Assembly: GCF_000247695.1 (NCBI RefSeq)
Contig: NW_004624733.1
Location: forward strand, 274,856-338,855
Direction of reading: 5' to 3'
Source of the DNA: Heterocephalus glaber
Lineage: Eukaryota; Chordata; Mammalia; Rodentia; Bathyergidae
Length of the DNA stretch: 64,000 nucleotides
The notes below the pieces were generated by a model that was given only the letters and a program-made list of their open reading frames with translations, was not told the origin of the DNA and did not search any database. This document shows, in pieces, positions 33,404 through 45,405 of the stretch (positions within the stretch are counted from its first letter, which is position 1; every line of letters starts with the position of its first letter). Made by a program: the position numbers and the translations under genes.

Positions 33404-35315
33404 CTGTTACCACATTTTTATCTTGACACTCACTTTCAACCCTTAATAGTTTTTTAAAAGTACAGAAACATTTAGTTTTTGCCATATTAATTAAACACTG
33501 TATAAAACCACAATGTAGTTGACAAATAATACAACCACCTTGCAATTTTTAATAATTTTTTTACAATAAGATAAAAAAATAGCCTAAATGACTTATGTCT
33601 ATCACTGGCTTCATAAATATTGGTTTGGAGAAATACAAGGCTTGAATGACAACAATAATCCTATAAACATTCAGAGGAATGAGAGTTTATTTTTTATCTT
33701 GTGAAATAAACTGTGGTATTGTGATATTATGAGAGATGTGAAAGTTAAAGGAAAACAGGGAATACAGTAATAAAATAGAAAAGAACAGGGTCTTCCTAGA
33801 GTTTTGAGTAGCTGCATTCAATTCAGAATGTAGCAGGCAAAATGGAAAAACAGGTGTAGTTAAGAGTGGAACTGGATGAAAGGACATGTGTTTGTATGGG
33901 GCTCAGCGTGTGTGCATTGAACAGTGACCTAAGGATTTAAGATTTTATTCACAAGCAATTGAGAACAACATGGGTAATGGAGCAGAAGAGTAGCTGAATT
34001 AGGGCTGAAGCCACCATTTTATTTATAAGTACAATTAACTTTGATTACATTGTGCCTTGTTAATATAATTAAACTTTTAAACCAGGGGTGATGAGCAGAG
34101 CCAGAGAAAATTACACAATTGTTGGAATTAGCACCACAAAACTTTACGTTTCTCAGCTTCAGCACTGTCATCAAGAGTATCATCAGTGCTCTTCGGCGGT
34201 TCTTTACATTTCTCTAATCAGCAGCTGTCTTTTTACCCAATAGACTGTACAAAAATGTCACCATTGAGGCACTGTTCTTTATGTAGAAATTATGTAGAGC
34301 TCCATGTCTAGTTCACAAAAGCCTGAGTTTAGATAAAAACAGACCTTAAAATAATACACATTCAATCTCAAGTGGACCTTAATAAGATAGCAATTATAAC
34401 AATCTTATTAAGATAAACAGAATGATACAATCTCCATTGTCACATAACTTAAGAAAAATTGGTGTAGGCATTGAATTAATACAAATTGATATTGATTATA
34501 TAACATTGACACCAATTGAATCATGGAGATTTGCCACACTCTTTAGTTGGTAGTAAATTAAAGTATTTTATTAAAGACTATAAAATTAATTAAGCACCCT
34601 GCAAATCCACCAAGCTTTCTCCAAATAACAAATACTACAACTATATTAAAGTATTTCAAATTTGAAATGTTCATTTTTTTCTTTCTGCAAAATATAGAAG
34701 GAAAAGATGACATTTCACTTATTTTCTGATTGATAACTGAATAATTTATAAATGGTAAGTCATTTTAAAGCAGAAGACATAGGCACTGTAGTCACTTTGT
34801 GATAAACCATTATAATCTATAACAATAGTGAAGGAAACTAAAATTTTCTCCAGTGAATTCATCAGAATATGATATTTTTCTTCTCCAGCACTACCTCAGT
34901 CATTTAGAGTGGCTATGTTAACATAGGACATGATGCAGCCAAATAATTCCAGAATTTCCTTTGTCCTTCTCTGTGCTGCTATAACAGTCTTTCATCGTAA
35001 ACACAAATGTCATTATTCCTCTTCTCAGGAAGAAGCGTCCTTTGTTCTTTTGCATATCTAACTATAATAACTGAGTGATAAGACCACTAATAAAACAAAC
35101 TTTGTATAACTTTGTCTATGAAAATATAAGAAAAATAAATGACAAATGGAGCAAAATTTCCAACCTGATGATCTCTATTATTCATCCCTTCAGTTAGGGA
35201 TGGCAGGAATAATATGTGGAACCAGAATAGATCCTACTCTCAGCAGCTGGGATTTGAATAATGAAAACATACTAACATTTTCATTTTGAACAGATAAAAA
35301 ATCATTCAGTTAAAC

Positions 35316-35640
35316 TTGGTGAGGAGAGGTATCAATACCCTTGGATACATACCCAGAAGACAGATTGTTATGTCATATGGTAGTTCTATGTTTAATATGT
35401 GTAAGAACCTCCTTACTGTTTTCAAGATGGGTATATTCATTTGTATTCTCACTACCAGTGTGCAAGGGTTTCCATATCTTTGCTGTATATCTCTTACCTT
35501 TGATAATAGCCATCCTAACAGGATTGAGGTGATACCTGGGAAGGGTTGTGACTAATATTACCCTGATGATTAGTGATTATGAATTTTTAAAATGTTACTT
35601 GTTAGCTAATTGCAGGTTTTCTTTAGAAAAATGTTTCTTC
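35316..35640 (-). mobile_element. LINE-1 fragment (3' part of ORF2)
   Basis: On the minus strand this matches the stretch of L1 ORF2 just before its C-terminus. Plus-strand landmarks shared with the larger L1 at 19.7-19.9 kb include TACATACCCAGAAGACAG, TTTTCAAGATG and CCATCCTAACAGG. It is highly diverged, with no intact frame. Confidence 0.7.
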
Positions 35641-36624
35641 ATACCATTCACTTGTTTATAAGTAAAGTCTAATAATGTTTTGATAGACAGGACCAACCCT
35701 TGTCTTTGCCCCTGCTAAGAGACTCCTGCTGACTGACTGTACTCCTGGGAGTGGCTCCATGGCCTGGTTACAGCCCCCTCAATTTTGATCCCAGAGATAA
35801 TCCTGCCCACCTGGGAATCAGCAGGAACCAGAACCGCCATTCTCCTGGTAACAAGCCTGCCAACCTCAGACCCAGTTATGGTAATTCTGTTGTATGTATG
35901 CAGTATTTAATGCATATCATGTAATACCATATCTACTTATACTTATCTCTATACAAATTTTTAAACTTTTTCTTGTCTAATCTATATAAAATTTCAAGTG
36001 AAATACTTAATTTGGAAATATCTCCTAGAGACCATCTGAAAGACATATTTTATATGTGGGAAGCAGCAAGAGTTTTAGATACTGCCTTTATGGCATACTT
36101 TCTTTTCTTTAAAAATGGAGATTAGTGTCAAAAAAATCTTCCCTGAATACTAATAAAATCTCTTGAAACGGTACATTGTGTGTATTATACAACATGACAG
36201 AGAACCAATTTCATGTCATGGTACTTGGGCTTAGTTATTTGCATATTAAAGTCTTCTGAGTTTTCCTCCATGACTCTAACACACATAGTGATATTATGTC
36301 TTATTCTTAGGATGAAAAAGGAGTTAGTGTGTTTTTGTTCATTTGATTTTTCTTTTACTTATTTTTACTATGTGCTACCATGTAGTGTTATCAAGGAAGA
36401 TCTTTGTATTATTTATCTTCATAAGCTTGCAATTTATTTTTCCAGTATGACCCCATCCAATTCTCATACAGAAGGACCTCTGCTCAGTTCACTTGTAGTA
36501 CCCAATAGTACCTGTAATGCAAATTTAACAAAAGTATGTCTACATATTTAAAAATACTTCAAGAGTATTTTGCATTAGTTTTACAGAAAACCCCTCTGGA
36601 TCTTACTGACATTTTAAATATCTA

Positions 36625-37105
36625 TCTGAGATTCACTGTGAGAAACTGGTTCACATTACTATGGAGGCAGAAAGCTCCGAAGTTCATAGTCATCGGTCTG
36701 CAAACTGGAGACCCTGGAAAGCCAGTTCTATAGTGCCAGCTATAGTGCCAGTCCTCTTGTGAGATCTGGGGGACCAGCATGGATGAGATAAATCCCACTA
36801 CAAGAACAGGAGAAAGATGAGATAAGATGTCTGAGCTCAAGCAGGGAGGAAGGGGGGAAAAGGGTGAATTTCTTGCCTCTGTCTTTGTTCTATTAAGCAC
36901 TGTAAGAAATGGATTATGTGAACCACATTGGGGAGGACAGTCTTCTTTACTGAGTCCACTGATTCAGATGCTAGTCTCACCCAGAACTCTCAGAAACACA
37001 CCCAGATGTGTATAATGTTTAATTTTGGCACTGTATGTGTCCCTAAACTTGACAAAGGTAACCATCACGAGTGTATTATTGATATTATATTTTTCCCAAT
37101 GATAC
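36625..37105 (+). repeat. Old interspersed repeat, family unresolved
   Basis: Ordered words GAAACTGGTTCACATTACTA, TGGAGACCCTGGAAAGCC, TTTTGTTCTATTAAG-like, TCTTCTTTACTGAGTCCACT and CAGAAACACACCCAG are those of a common mammalian repeat that I know by pattern but cannot name reliably. Contains a 16-bp local duplication (TATAGTGCCAG, 36729-36751). Confidence 0.45.
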
Positions 37106-37448
37106 TGAGGTGAGGGAAATACCTGGTCCAAATAATTTTTTTTCTAGTTCATCTCTTTATAATCAAAAGCATATTTTTTGAAAGAAATGAATCAGGATGA
37201 TTGGTTAGGATGAGAAAATTTGCCTATATTTGTTGGAAAGGAAAAGTTACTGATACAGGATTTAAAGGTGAAGAAATTTTTCTCTTTCCTTCATCAAAAA
37301 GTAGAGAATAATGTGTATTTTTTAAAAACATCTTAATGTTGTTGTCCTTTTGATTGCACTATTTCTGTAATGCTGTTGAGATCAGGAAGGGATCTATGAT
37401 CACAGAAATATCATTTTATTTACAATTTGGTAGTGTGCCACCAATGTC

Positions 37449-37531
37449 TTTCTTTTTTGTACCAGGGATCGAACTCAGGACCTTGCGGTTTTGAGTTAGG
37501 TGTGAACACCACTAAGTCAAATTCCTGGCCC
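37449..37531 (-). mobile_element. ID-type SINE
   Basis: Short T-rich tail, GTACCAGGGATCGAACTCAG, a diverged middle (GGTTTTGAGTTAGGTGTGAA) and TCAAATTCCTGGCCC. GCCACCAAT occurs on both sides as a TSD. Confidence 0.88.
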
Positions 37532-38384
37532 GCCACCAATATTTCTTATTATTAAATTTGGTTCTGATTTTAGTTCATGCTAAAAAATAAAGCTTAATTG
37601 GCAAAAATGAAAAATTACATGTGAATATAACTATCATTTTCTAGGTTCAGAAGAGAAAAAACATGAATCGCTTAAATTTTTCACCCCATCTCTCTATTGT
37701 CTACTTCTTTAATTTCTCCCCAAATCAAGAACATGCCATCTCCAACAACACACATTCACAAATGTACACTTCTATCTGTGCCATTTAACTATGCCATCCA
37801 TGGCCTGGACTCACACATAACCAGGAATCTTGTACTGAAATAATTTTATAATTTTAATGTCCTCATGTTCTGATTGTTTCTCTTGTAATATGCTTTTCTA
37901 TGTAACACTGAAAAGAATTTAACTTCAGTTTTTCAATTTAGAAAATGATTTTCAACAAAATTTAACACTGAACAAGAAAAAAATGAATGATGGTTATCTT
38001 TTGGTTATCCTAGTAATGGGTATTTAATTTTTGATTTTGCTCAGTTCATCTCAATTTATTCATTTATAGAGTGAAAAAAATATGTTTTCCCTAAGAGATA
38101 AATATATTCAGATACCTATACTCCAATATATATTTTTCCATTATTGTAATTTAATATCAGTTTTGCTTTTTAAAAGTGTCTTTACACTTTTAATTTAAAA
38201 ACTTATATCCAGTGCTTTGAACAAAGACATGAAAAAGGAAGATAGAAAAGAAAGAAAAAGAATAGAAACAAAATACATTGGTTCAACAAACATTCAAAAA
38301 GTATTTTCCATGTATGTGGGCCTAGTCTAGATGTGTAGACACGAGTATTGGGGAAGAGATCGATATAAATGTTAATTTTTAAAT

Positions 38385-38745
38385 GAATATGACTATGGTT
38401 TGAATCTATAAAGAGCTCCAAAATCTCATGTGTTTGGATTAAATCATAGGGGCACTATAGGGAATATAGCCTTGTGTGAAGTTAGGAAATGGGGCCTGAT
38501 CTGAACAGGTGAATCACTGGGGACTTATTCTAGTAGGGTTTATCTCTCTCCCTTCTCTTTGCTTCCTGGCCACCATGACATGAGCACCTTTTCTCTATCT
38601 TGCCCTTCCACTATGAGATTCTGCACTGGAGTGAGGTGGCTGATTATGGACTGAAACTTCTGAAATTGTGAGGAAATAAATAAACCTTTCTTCCTGTTAG
38701 TTGCAGGTGGCAAGCATTGTGTCTTAGCAATGAGAAATTTAATCT
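38385..38745 (+). mobile_element. MaLR/MST-like LTR fragment
   Basis: Contains TATGGTTTGAATCTATAAAG, GGGGCCTGATCTGAACAGG, TTTGCTTCCTGGCCACCATG, GGACTGAAACTTCTGAAA and AAATAAATAAACCTTTCTTC (overlapping poly(A) signals). This order is typical of old mammalian LTR-type repeats of the MaLR style. The exact subfamily is uncertain. Confidence 0.5.
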
Positions 38746-38826
38746 TAGATATTAATAGTATATTACAAGATGCATTTCTACTATTTGTTAAACATAGTAT
38801 TCTGAAATTACACACATTAAAATGAG

Positions 38827-38829
<3 letters not shown>

Positions 38830-38865
<36 letters not shown>
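38830..38865 (+). repeat. (TA)n microsatellite
   Basis: About 18 perfect TA units; likely polymorphic and prone to cruciform formation. Confidence 0.95.
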
Positions 38866-38869
<4 letters not shown>

Positions 38870-41130
38870 CAAAAAAGCAAAGCCAGCTTTTCAAGGACAT
38901 TAGGAAAATATGGAAAAAGCATTCAATTTATGGTTTACATATAAAGAGAGAAAAGGGCATGTATAAATACCCTTTAACTCTTACTGTTTACAATAGTAAC
39001 ACCATTTAATAGTAACACCATTCTTCTACCTTTCTGAAATATACAGTGCTTAGTTGTGATCTTTATCACCCTGCTGTGCAACTGCACAGCTGCACTCTTT
39101 GATCCTGTCTGACAGTAACTTAGAACCCATTGGTCAGCCTCTTCCCATCTTGCCCTTCACTCCACTCTCCCAGGCTTCTATTAATCACTAATAGAAATGC
39201 TGAAGGATTCCATGGAAGAAATTCTGAGATGAGTCTTGAAGGTTTGATAGTCATCTAACAGGTATTTTTCCTGCAGTTTGTTCAGATGCTAATCAGATTA
39301 AAATGATTTTTTAACAAGATAAGAAATCCATAGGATTTGATCCTGTAACAATGTCTCTTTCAAAATCACACTAAAGTGGAAATTTAACTAATTTACTAAA
39401 TGGACAGTGAAGTACATATAATGCATTTTATCTCACCAAAGCTAACTAACAACCCTCATGGAATCTTTCAAGGTCCAGAGATATCACACACTCAATCAAG
39501 AATCATCCCACTCACATATTATGACCCTGCTGTCCTGATTATATGATGATCACCATTCCTGGGCCTAGGATGCTTCTTCTGCCAATGCATTCTGCCTCAA
39601 AACCACTCAAACATGTTTCCTGGAGTATAGAGTTCCACCTCCCAGGACCTCTGCTTAGTTAATTACATTCCTATATACAGAGTGTAGTTTGTTTATCTTT
39701 GTCTTCTTTCAAAAAAAAATCACATGTTTTCCATTCTCCGTTTCTTCTCTAATTCTATAGCTCATTGTCCTTCATCCCTATTGTGTTTCAATATGAGTCT
39801 GAGAATTCTCAGAAGAGATACAGTGTAAGTAAAAATTAATACATGCTTTTGAACTATTTGATAAGACAAAGCAATGAAACATGAACTCAATGTGACAGGT
39901 GTTTAGAGGATTTCATAAGTTTATGAGAAAGATTAGCAGAACAAAGTAATGTTTGAGAGAATTAGTCTGGTCTCAGAATGGGTATAGAATAAGGGAAATC
40001 TCTTTTCTGAGAGATCTGCTAGGCAGGTAGGTGATGAGGTGATGAGAATTTGATGAGAGAGAAAGGATGTTTCTAAGAATACACTGGAAGCTGAAAATAC
40101 TATTTTAAGAAATTGGTTTAAAAATAAGGAAACACAGAAGTGTATGAGTGATAAATTTTCTTTACAGTTCTTTATGGATATCTATTTTTGCTGTCCTCTG
40201 TGATAGCAAAGGATCCCTGTAAGGATTTCATGTTTTATTTGTACTATCTTTGAAATGTGATAATTATCATTTTAGTGGGGCAATTATAAAATTTCCCAGT
40301 ATTGTGTTGGTAATTTAAGGCCATTGTAAACTTAGAGGTATTAAATAATTTGAGAGCAGCTTTGAAAAGCAAACAACAATTCTATTTAATATACTACTCT
40401 GCTATACTCATGAAATCAATAAAGCCTAACATAAATTTGTTACTTAGAATAATAAAATCCAACTTGAAGGGATTAAATATTCTGCCAAATTTTATGGGAA
40501 ATGATGAAACCAAATATACTAATGATATATTATATGTAATTAAAACAGTGTGAGAGGTTGTTAGAGGACAGCTAGATAGAAATTCAATGTTGTGAGTTAC
40601 ATATTGGTAAAATTTTCCAGGAAACCAGATCAATTTACTTTAATGATGACTTTGGGGATCAGCACTGCATTTAACATCAGAGAAAACAAATCTGTGAGCC
40701 CTGATGTGCAGGGTCCCTGGAAGTTTTGCAAGCCCAAACCCTCGGGTTCACCATGAGTGAGTTAAAGTCTCGCCTTCCTCAAGAAATATTTCATAAATAA
40801 TATATCATTTATTTCTTAGAAGTAACTATTTGTAGCAAAATAACTAATTTTATATAAAATAAAATTTAAAATATGTTAAAATGTTTAAATTGAGCATAAT
40901 TGGTATTCAAATTAAATATGAAATAATGTAAAATTTAAAAGTTAATCATAATAAATGGGACCTCACTCTCAAAAATAATAATATGAAAATAATATTGTTC
41001 TACTTTCACAGAAACTAAATCTTATATCTATGCCTATCTTTTATAATACCTTATTTTCTAAACAGTGTGTAAACATGTTGATCAGTATATATTGTAACAA
41101 GATTTTTCTAAAAGTTACAAATATGTTTTT

Positions 41131-41219
41131 GGGTTTCCTTATTTTTGCAATACTAGGGATGGAATTTAGGACTTTGCTCTTGTGAGGCAGGCATGGTGTT
41201 GCTGAGCTAAATCCCCGGC
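41131..41219 (-). mobile_element. ID-type SINE, diverged
   Basis: TTATTTTTGCAATACTAGGG replaces the usual GGTACC start of the tail junction. CTGAGCTAAATCCCCGGC marks the tRNA-like head. ACAAATATG flanks both ends. Confidence 0.85.
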
Positions 41220-41375
41220 TACAAATATGCTTTTGAAAAGCTATATTTTCTAGTTGCAACCAATTTTGGAAAAATTAAACTTATCTCATATGAAAGAACG
41301 TCTCCAATGTGTCTGTTTATGCTGCAAGTACATTTTCATATATCGGGAAGCATATTTTATCAAAGAACTACTTAG

Positions 41376-41464
41376 CCAGCTGGGAATTTAGCTCAGTGGT
41401 TCTGCTGCCTGCCTCGCAAGCGCAAGGTCCTGAGTTCGATCCCCGGTACAAAAAAACCCCAAAA
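41376..41464 (+). mobile_element. ID-type SINE with 10-bp TSD, well preserved
   Basis: CTGGGAATTTAGCTCAGTGG (A box), GCCTGCCTCGCAAGCGCAAG and GAGTTCGATCCCC (perfect B box), then an A-rich tail. AACTACTTAG flanks it at 41366-41375 and 41465-41474. Likely one of the youngest SINEs here. Confidence 0.95.
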
Positions 41465-41914
41465 AACTACTTAGTTACTCAGTTATAATTATCTTATAGT
41501 ATAATGTTCTTTGTCATATTCTTTTAATTTTAATTTTAAAGTTTTAGAGTTGCTGATCATAGCCCTTTGAGATATATTAAATAACGTATGTTTTCTGCAA
41601 AAGGAAATGCTTCAGTAAAGTTTTCACTAAATAACTTTATTTTAAATATGTTTTTTATGAGATAGATAAAAAGTACAAATTGCTTTTAGTTTATATTTGA
41701 ATTATAGACAAACTAAAGAAAAGGTTTATAATAAAAAAAATAGCCTGCTCCTAAAGAGAGGAATTTGGAAAAAAATTTGAGACTATGATTTCATTTGTAT
41801 CAATGCTATATTTTTCATAGCCATCATCACTTCCTTTTACTTCAGAATAATTCTTATGTATTTTAATTTTTTCTAGGATATATTTGTGATGCATAATAAC
41901 TACATTCATTTTAA

Positions 41915-42350
41915 GGAAATGGTACATATACATATCACATCTTGATCATTTTTACTCCTTCACCTTTATCCTCTCCTCTCCCCCCTTTTCCAGATCCCCT
42001 TTCCATCTCCAAAAATCTGCTGTCTCTTCTTTATTTTCCACTTTGAATTATTTATATTTCAGGTTCCTTATGTAAGAGTAACCATGCTATATGTGACTTT
42101 CTGTGTCTGATTTGTTTCACTTGGCCTTATGAGCTTATACGCATCCATTTTCCTATAAATGACTGAAGTGCACCCTTCCTTATTACTAAGTAGTACTCCA
42201 TTATGTATATGCATATGACATTTTCTTTGTCTGTGTCAGTTGATGAGCATATAAGTTATTCCAATTAGGTATTGTGAATTGTGCTGCTAGAAACATGGGT
42301 AGGCATGGGTTTGCATTTATATTTATCTAGGGGTGAATATTGTCAAAAGC
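41915..42350 (-). mobile_element. LINE-1 3' end fragment
   Basis: The same order as the 3' end of the 19.15-kb L1: a polypyrimidine tract (plus 41955-42040, polypurine on the L1 strand), GCATCCATTTTCCTATAAATG, AGTAGTACTCCATTATG, TGTGCTGCTAGAAACATGGG. It is 5'-truncated, minus strand, and non-coding. Confidence 0.82.
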
Positions 42351-42598
42351 ATGTGTTAAGGTTTGCTTACTATTATTTACAACACTATCAGTGATCTTGC
42401 CTATAAATTTTACAAGAACACTGAAAAATTTGCAACTGCATTTCCCAAATTATAAAAGTTTGGTAACAAAGAGTATTCTAAGTAGATAACATCTGAATGT
42501 ACTATTGATAATTGGTAATATTATTACTGTTTAGTTTTTATCTATTCCTCTGTATATATTCTCTTTTAGTTGAAAAAATTTAAAAAGGTGGAAAGCTT

Positions 42599-43084
42599 TG
42601 TTATAGCTGTCTCAGTGAAAAAATATCACACCACAAAAGTGTCCAAATTAAAGGAATCTTTTTAATAGCCAGCGACCAAGGATGAGCTCACTGTCCCATC
42701 TTCCTTGGTAGTGATCAAGCAGAGAAGTCCAGTTTTTAAAGGGAAAAATCACACAATAGAATATAATGATCTCATGTTTGAGTAAACACAGGGGTACAGA
42801 AGCAGATGGCAAATTAGATTAAAATCCAATTTTTGTGATTCAGCAGGAAATTCCTATCTTTATAGTTAGGGCCACTGTATAACTTGTCCTGTCTTTTGTT
42901 CTTAACCATGAGACAAGATATGTCCCATCCTTTGATCTTAAACACAAGGTAATCTAGGTGCCAGTTAACTTATCACTTTGAACAAGCAGTCTGGGGAGGA
43001 AAAGAGGTAAAGTTCAGGTGCAGGCTATTGGGGGCATTTCTGGTTGACTCGCTTACTTCAGCTTCACCCTTGGACATCTCAGCA
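42599..43084 (-). mobile_element. LTR-like element, minus strand
   Basis: Ends TGTTATAGCTG / CATCTCAGCA on the plus strand. On the minus strand CCCTTTAAAAACTGG (TATA-like) precedes GGCTATTAAAAAGATTCC and a T-rich U5 ending ...CAGCTATAACA. This is the layout of a betaretrovirus-type LTR. No clear flanking duplication was seen. A further LTR-like GGCCATTTTG-rich piece lies at about 43258-43490. Confidence 0.5.
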
Positions 43085-44139
43085 TATATCTGGTGAAAAT
43101 ATGGAGGGTATATTGCATAAGATTTAACTCTCAAATGCTTAATACTACTTTAAAAAGTCATCTAATGCAGTCATATTTAAATTCTCATACTTGTTATCAA
43201 ATTATTTTCATAGATTTATTATATGAATGAAAATCCAAACAATATTTACACATTCATTTGGGGCTAGCTACGAGGTGCCAGGTGACTGGAAGGGGAGGAT
43301 CACGTGGGTAGCAGGGTGAAACAACAAGTTAGGTTTTTCTTCTCCAGAGGGGGCAGGTTTCACTTTTCTGAAATGGCTCATTTCCATAAGCGGGAACCAT
43401 TTTAGGAACAGGAGCCATTTTAGAATGTAGGACCATTGGGGCCATTTTGTCTGGTAGATAACTCTATAAATAACAGTATAAAGATTTTACACCACAGCTG
43501 TCATGAGCAATTCTACATGATTTTGGAGAAAAATCATTTCATAATTAAATCATGATTAGGGCCTAGTTTTCTTGTCTGCAAGCCAGCTCTGGTGTGTTGA
43601 GACAACTCCATTTTTGCTTCTGGTCACACCTATACCTCAATGGTCCAGTGATGCTGTGATGCTTCAGGGCAGGACTACACCAGCTGGAGTCATCCTGGGA
43701 GGAATCAAATCTTCATCTGCATAGTTCCTCATTGTTCTAGGATCATTCCTGACACTCTCTGAGTCATTTGCTACTTTTGTTTCTGCTGATGTTTTGAATG
43801 AAGGTGTAGTAAGCTCAGGGTCTGGAGTCTTCGCTACCCAGAGCAGTATTGATCAGGCCAAAACTCATCTTCTTCTCTAAGTCTCATTTGTGTCTATATA
43901 TTAATTAATTTTCCTTGTGCTGTCATGGCTGATGGAGAGGTTCTAGTGATGTCCCCTTTCCCTGTTCCCTTCACATGGCACCAAAAATAACTAATATAAA
44001 CATAAAGATTGAGTCATTTGTAGGAAAACAGATGCATCTGGAGATCACAATGGTAAATAAAATAAATCAGACACACATGCTTAAATATCTTATATGAGAA
44101 ATCCAAAGTACAAATAAAAAGTGAAATAAAACATAATAT
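43085..44139. other. Repeat-like sequence, partly unresolved
   Basis: 43258-43490 contains repeated ACCATTTTAG/GCCATTTTGT words typical of an LTR U3 on the minus strand. 43540-43900 is GC-richer without recognised motif. 43985-44110 resembles a LINE-1 3' end in plus orientation (GATGCATCTGGAGATCAC, ATCTTATATGAGAAATCC). No gene. Confidence 0.4.
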
Positions 44140-45405
44140 TAGATGGGTAAGTTAATTAGATATGTTTTAGGCAGTTAAGACAGGGCCAGCCTAGAAGGAG
44201 CCAACATGGACAATCAAGACACATTAACTGAAGGCCAGAATTGTAAAAGGAGAGAAACTACCACACTCATGTAGGATGAATAGCAGTGATTGATATTCTA
44301 AATAGGAATCATTCACCTGGGTGGGGGAAAATGATCTTCCAAGAAAGATCCCTGACCCACCCCTTCCCACTGAAAATCCTTGCTCATTCCTTGTATGCTT
44401 GCTATGTGACTTGTTTCCCTATTCCATCCTCATTTAATCAATATTACCTAAGCAACTATACTTAGCAACTATAATCTTATTGGTTGTTCATAGTTTTGTC
44501 CACCTTGTGATTACTCATTGGATCAATATTACCTAAGTGACTGTACTTGTAATTGTGAGACCAAAGCAACTCCATTTTGCTAAAATCCACCATTCCCCTA
44601 GCCTCTCAAATTAATGGTTAAAATGTGTTTGCTCTGGAACAAAAGATACAATCTGTAACAAACCAAAGTTCCTAAGTTAATTATTCAGCCATCTGTTTGC
44701 CCTAGAAACAAATGTCCTGGGCCCACTATCTGTAGGACAATCTGTTAATGTGCTGACTATCCACACAGGGTGGTCGTGACCATTAGTCAGGATGTCTGCT
44801 GACCATCAGTACGTGACAGTGGGCCACTAACCTTTGTCCCCATTTTCCTTGTAAAAACCTATACGTAATCACCCCTTACCTCTGATGAGTTCGCCCAATC
44901 AGAAATGTACACTTCATGCATGTTAAGCGCTGACCAATCATTGTAATTGCTAAGTAGAAAATCTCCAAACCTTGCTATAACCTCTATGCTAATTTGGAAC
45001 TCGGGGCTCTCAATCTCGATCCGCTGTGTCGGTGACAACTGAGAGTCCCTGCTTAAGCTTGAATAAACGACCCTCGTGTGCTTACATCGGAAACGGCCTC
45101 CTGGTGGTCTTTGGGACTTCGCAATCTGGGCACAACAGTAATCTTGTAGAGTTGACTACAGTTTTGTCCCACCTTCAACCCACCTCACCTCAAAGCTTTG
45201 TCCCATAAAACAGCTTTGAGAAGTTGAGTGGGTAGGCAACACACTTTCTGGTCCCCCTCTGTCTCTCTTACACAGAAGCTTTCTTTCTCTCAATAACTTT
45301 TTCCTACTCTTAACTTCCATAGAATTCATTCTTCAATTTTAGAGAATATGAACTCACATTTTGGATACCTAGCAGGTTTGGGAGTTACATCTCTTCCCCC
45401 TGTAC
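44140..45405 (+). mobile_element. LTR, family A, copy 2, split by another LTR
   Basis: Homologous in order to 11035-11620 but on the opposite strand: TTAGGCAGTTAAGACAGGGC, CAGTGATTGATATTCTAAAT, AATATTACCTAAG, GTTTTGTCCCACCTTCAACC, CTTTCTTTCTCTCAATAAC, GGTTTGGGAGTTACA. Without the nested LTR it would be about 640-680 bp. A local duplication of the CAATATTACCTAAG segment (about 44440 and 44524) makes it longer than copy 1. Exact limits are uncertain. Confidence 0.72.
44554..45137 (+). mobile_element. Solo LTR, family D, nested in the family A LTR
   Basis: 584 bp, TGTGAGACCAAAGC...GGGCACAACA, flanked by a perfect 5-bp TSD GTAAT (44549-44553 and 45138-45142). It has a CTTGCTATAACC TATA-like box (about 44971), a GGGGCTCTCAATCTCGATCC R/U5-type block and a poly(A) signal GAATAAACGA at about 45060. 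Class I (gammaretrovirus-like) LTR structure. No coding sequence; the open frame at 45026-45208 is incidental. Confidence 0.93.

Larger units (their letters stand above)
30321..35310. other. AT-rich stretch with SINEs and an assembly gap, no gene seen
   Basis: Very AT-rich DNA. Contents recognised are four SINE copies, the 100-N gap and a purine-rich GAAGAGGAGG patch at 33180-33240, each listed separately or here. About 34085-34270 is less AT-rich and might be an old repeat, but I cannot assign it. Confidence 0.6.
35641..38380. other. Mixed unique and old repeat sequence, no gene seen
   Basis: 35690-35930 is a GC-richer fragment resembling LTR or other repeat sequence. 36625-37105 resembles an abundant old mammalian interspersed repeat (GGAGACCCTGGAAAGCCAGT, then TACTGAGTCCACTGATTCAG and ACACACCCAGATG). 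One SINE is listed separately. The open frame at 36213-36551 has no domain. Confidence 0.5.
38746..41914. other. AT-rich stretch with TA microsatellite and two SINEs, no gene seen
   Basis: Aside from the (TA)n run and the SINEs listed separately, nothing recognisable. Open frames at 40350-40553 and 40394-40633 have AT-rich composition and no domain. A 15-bp tandem (AGTAACACCATT) sits at about 38994-39022. Confidence 0.6.
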
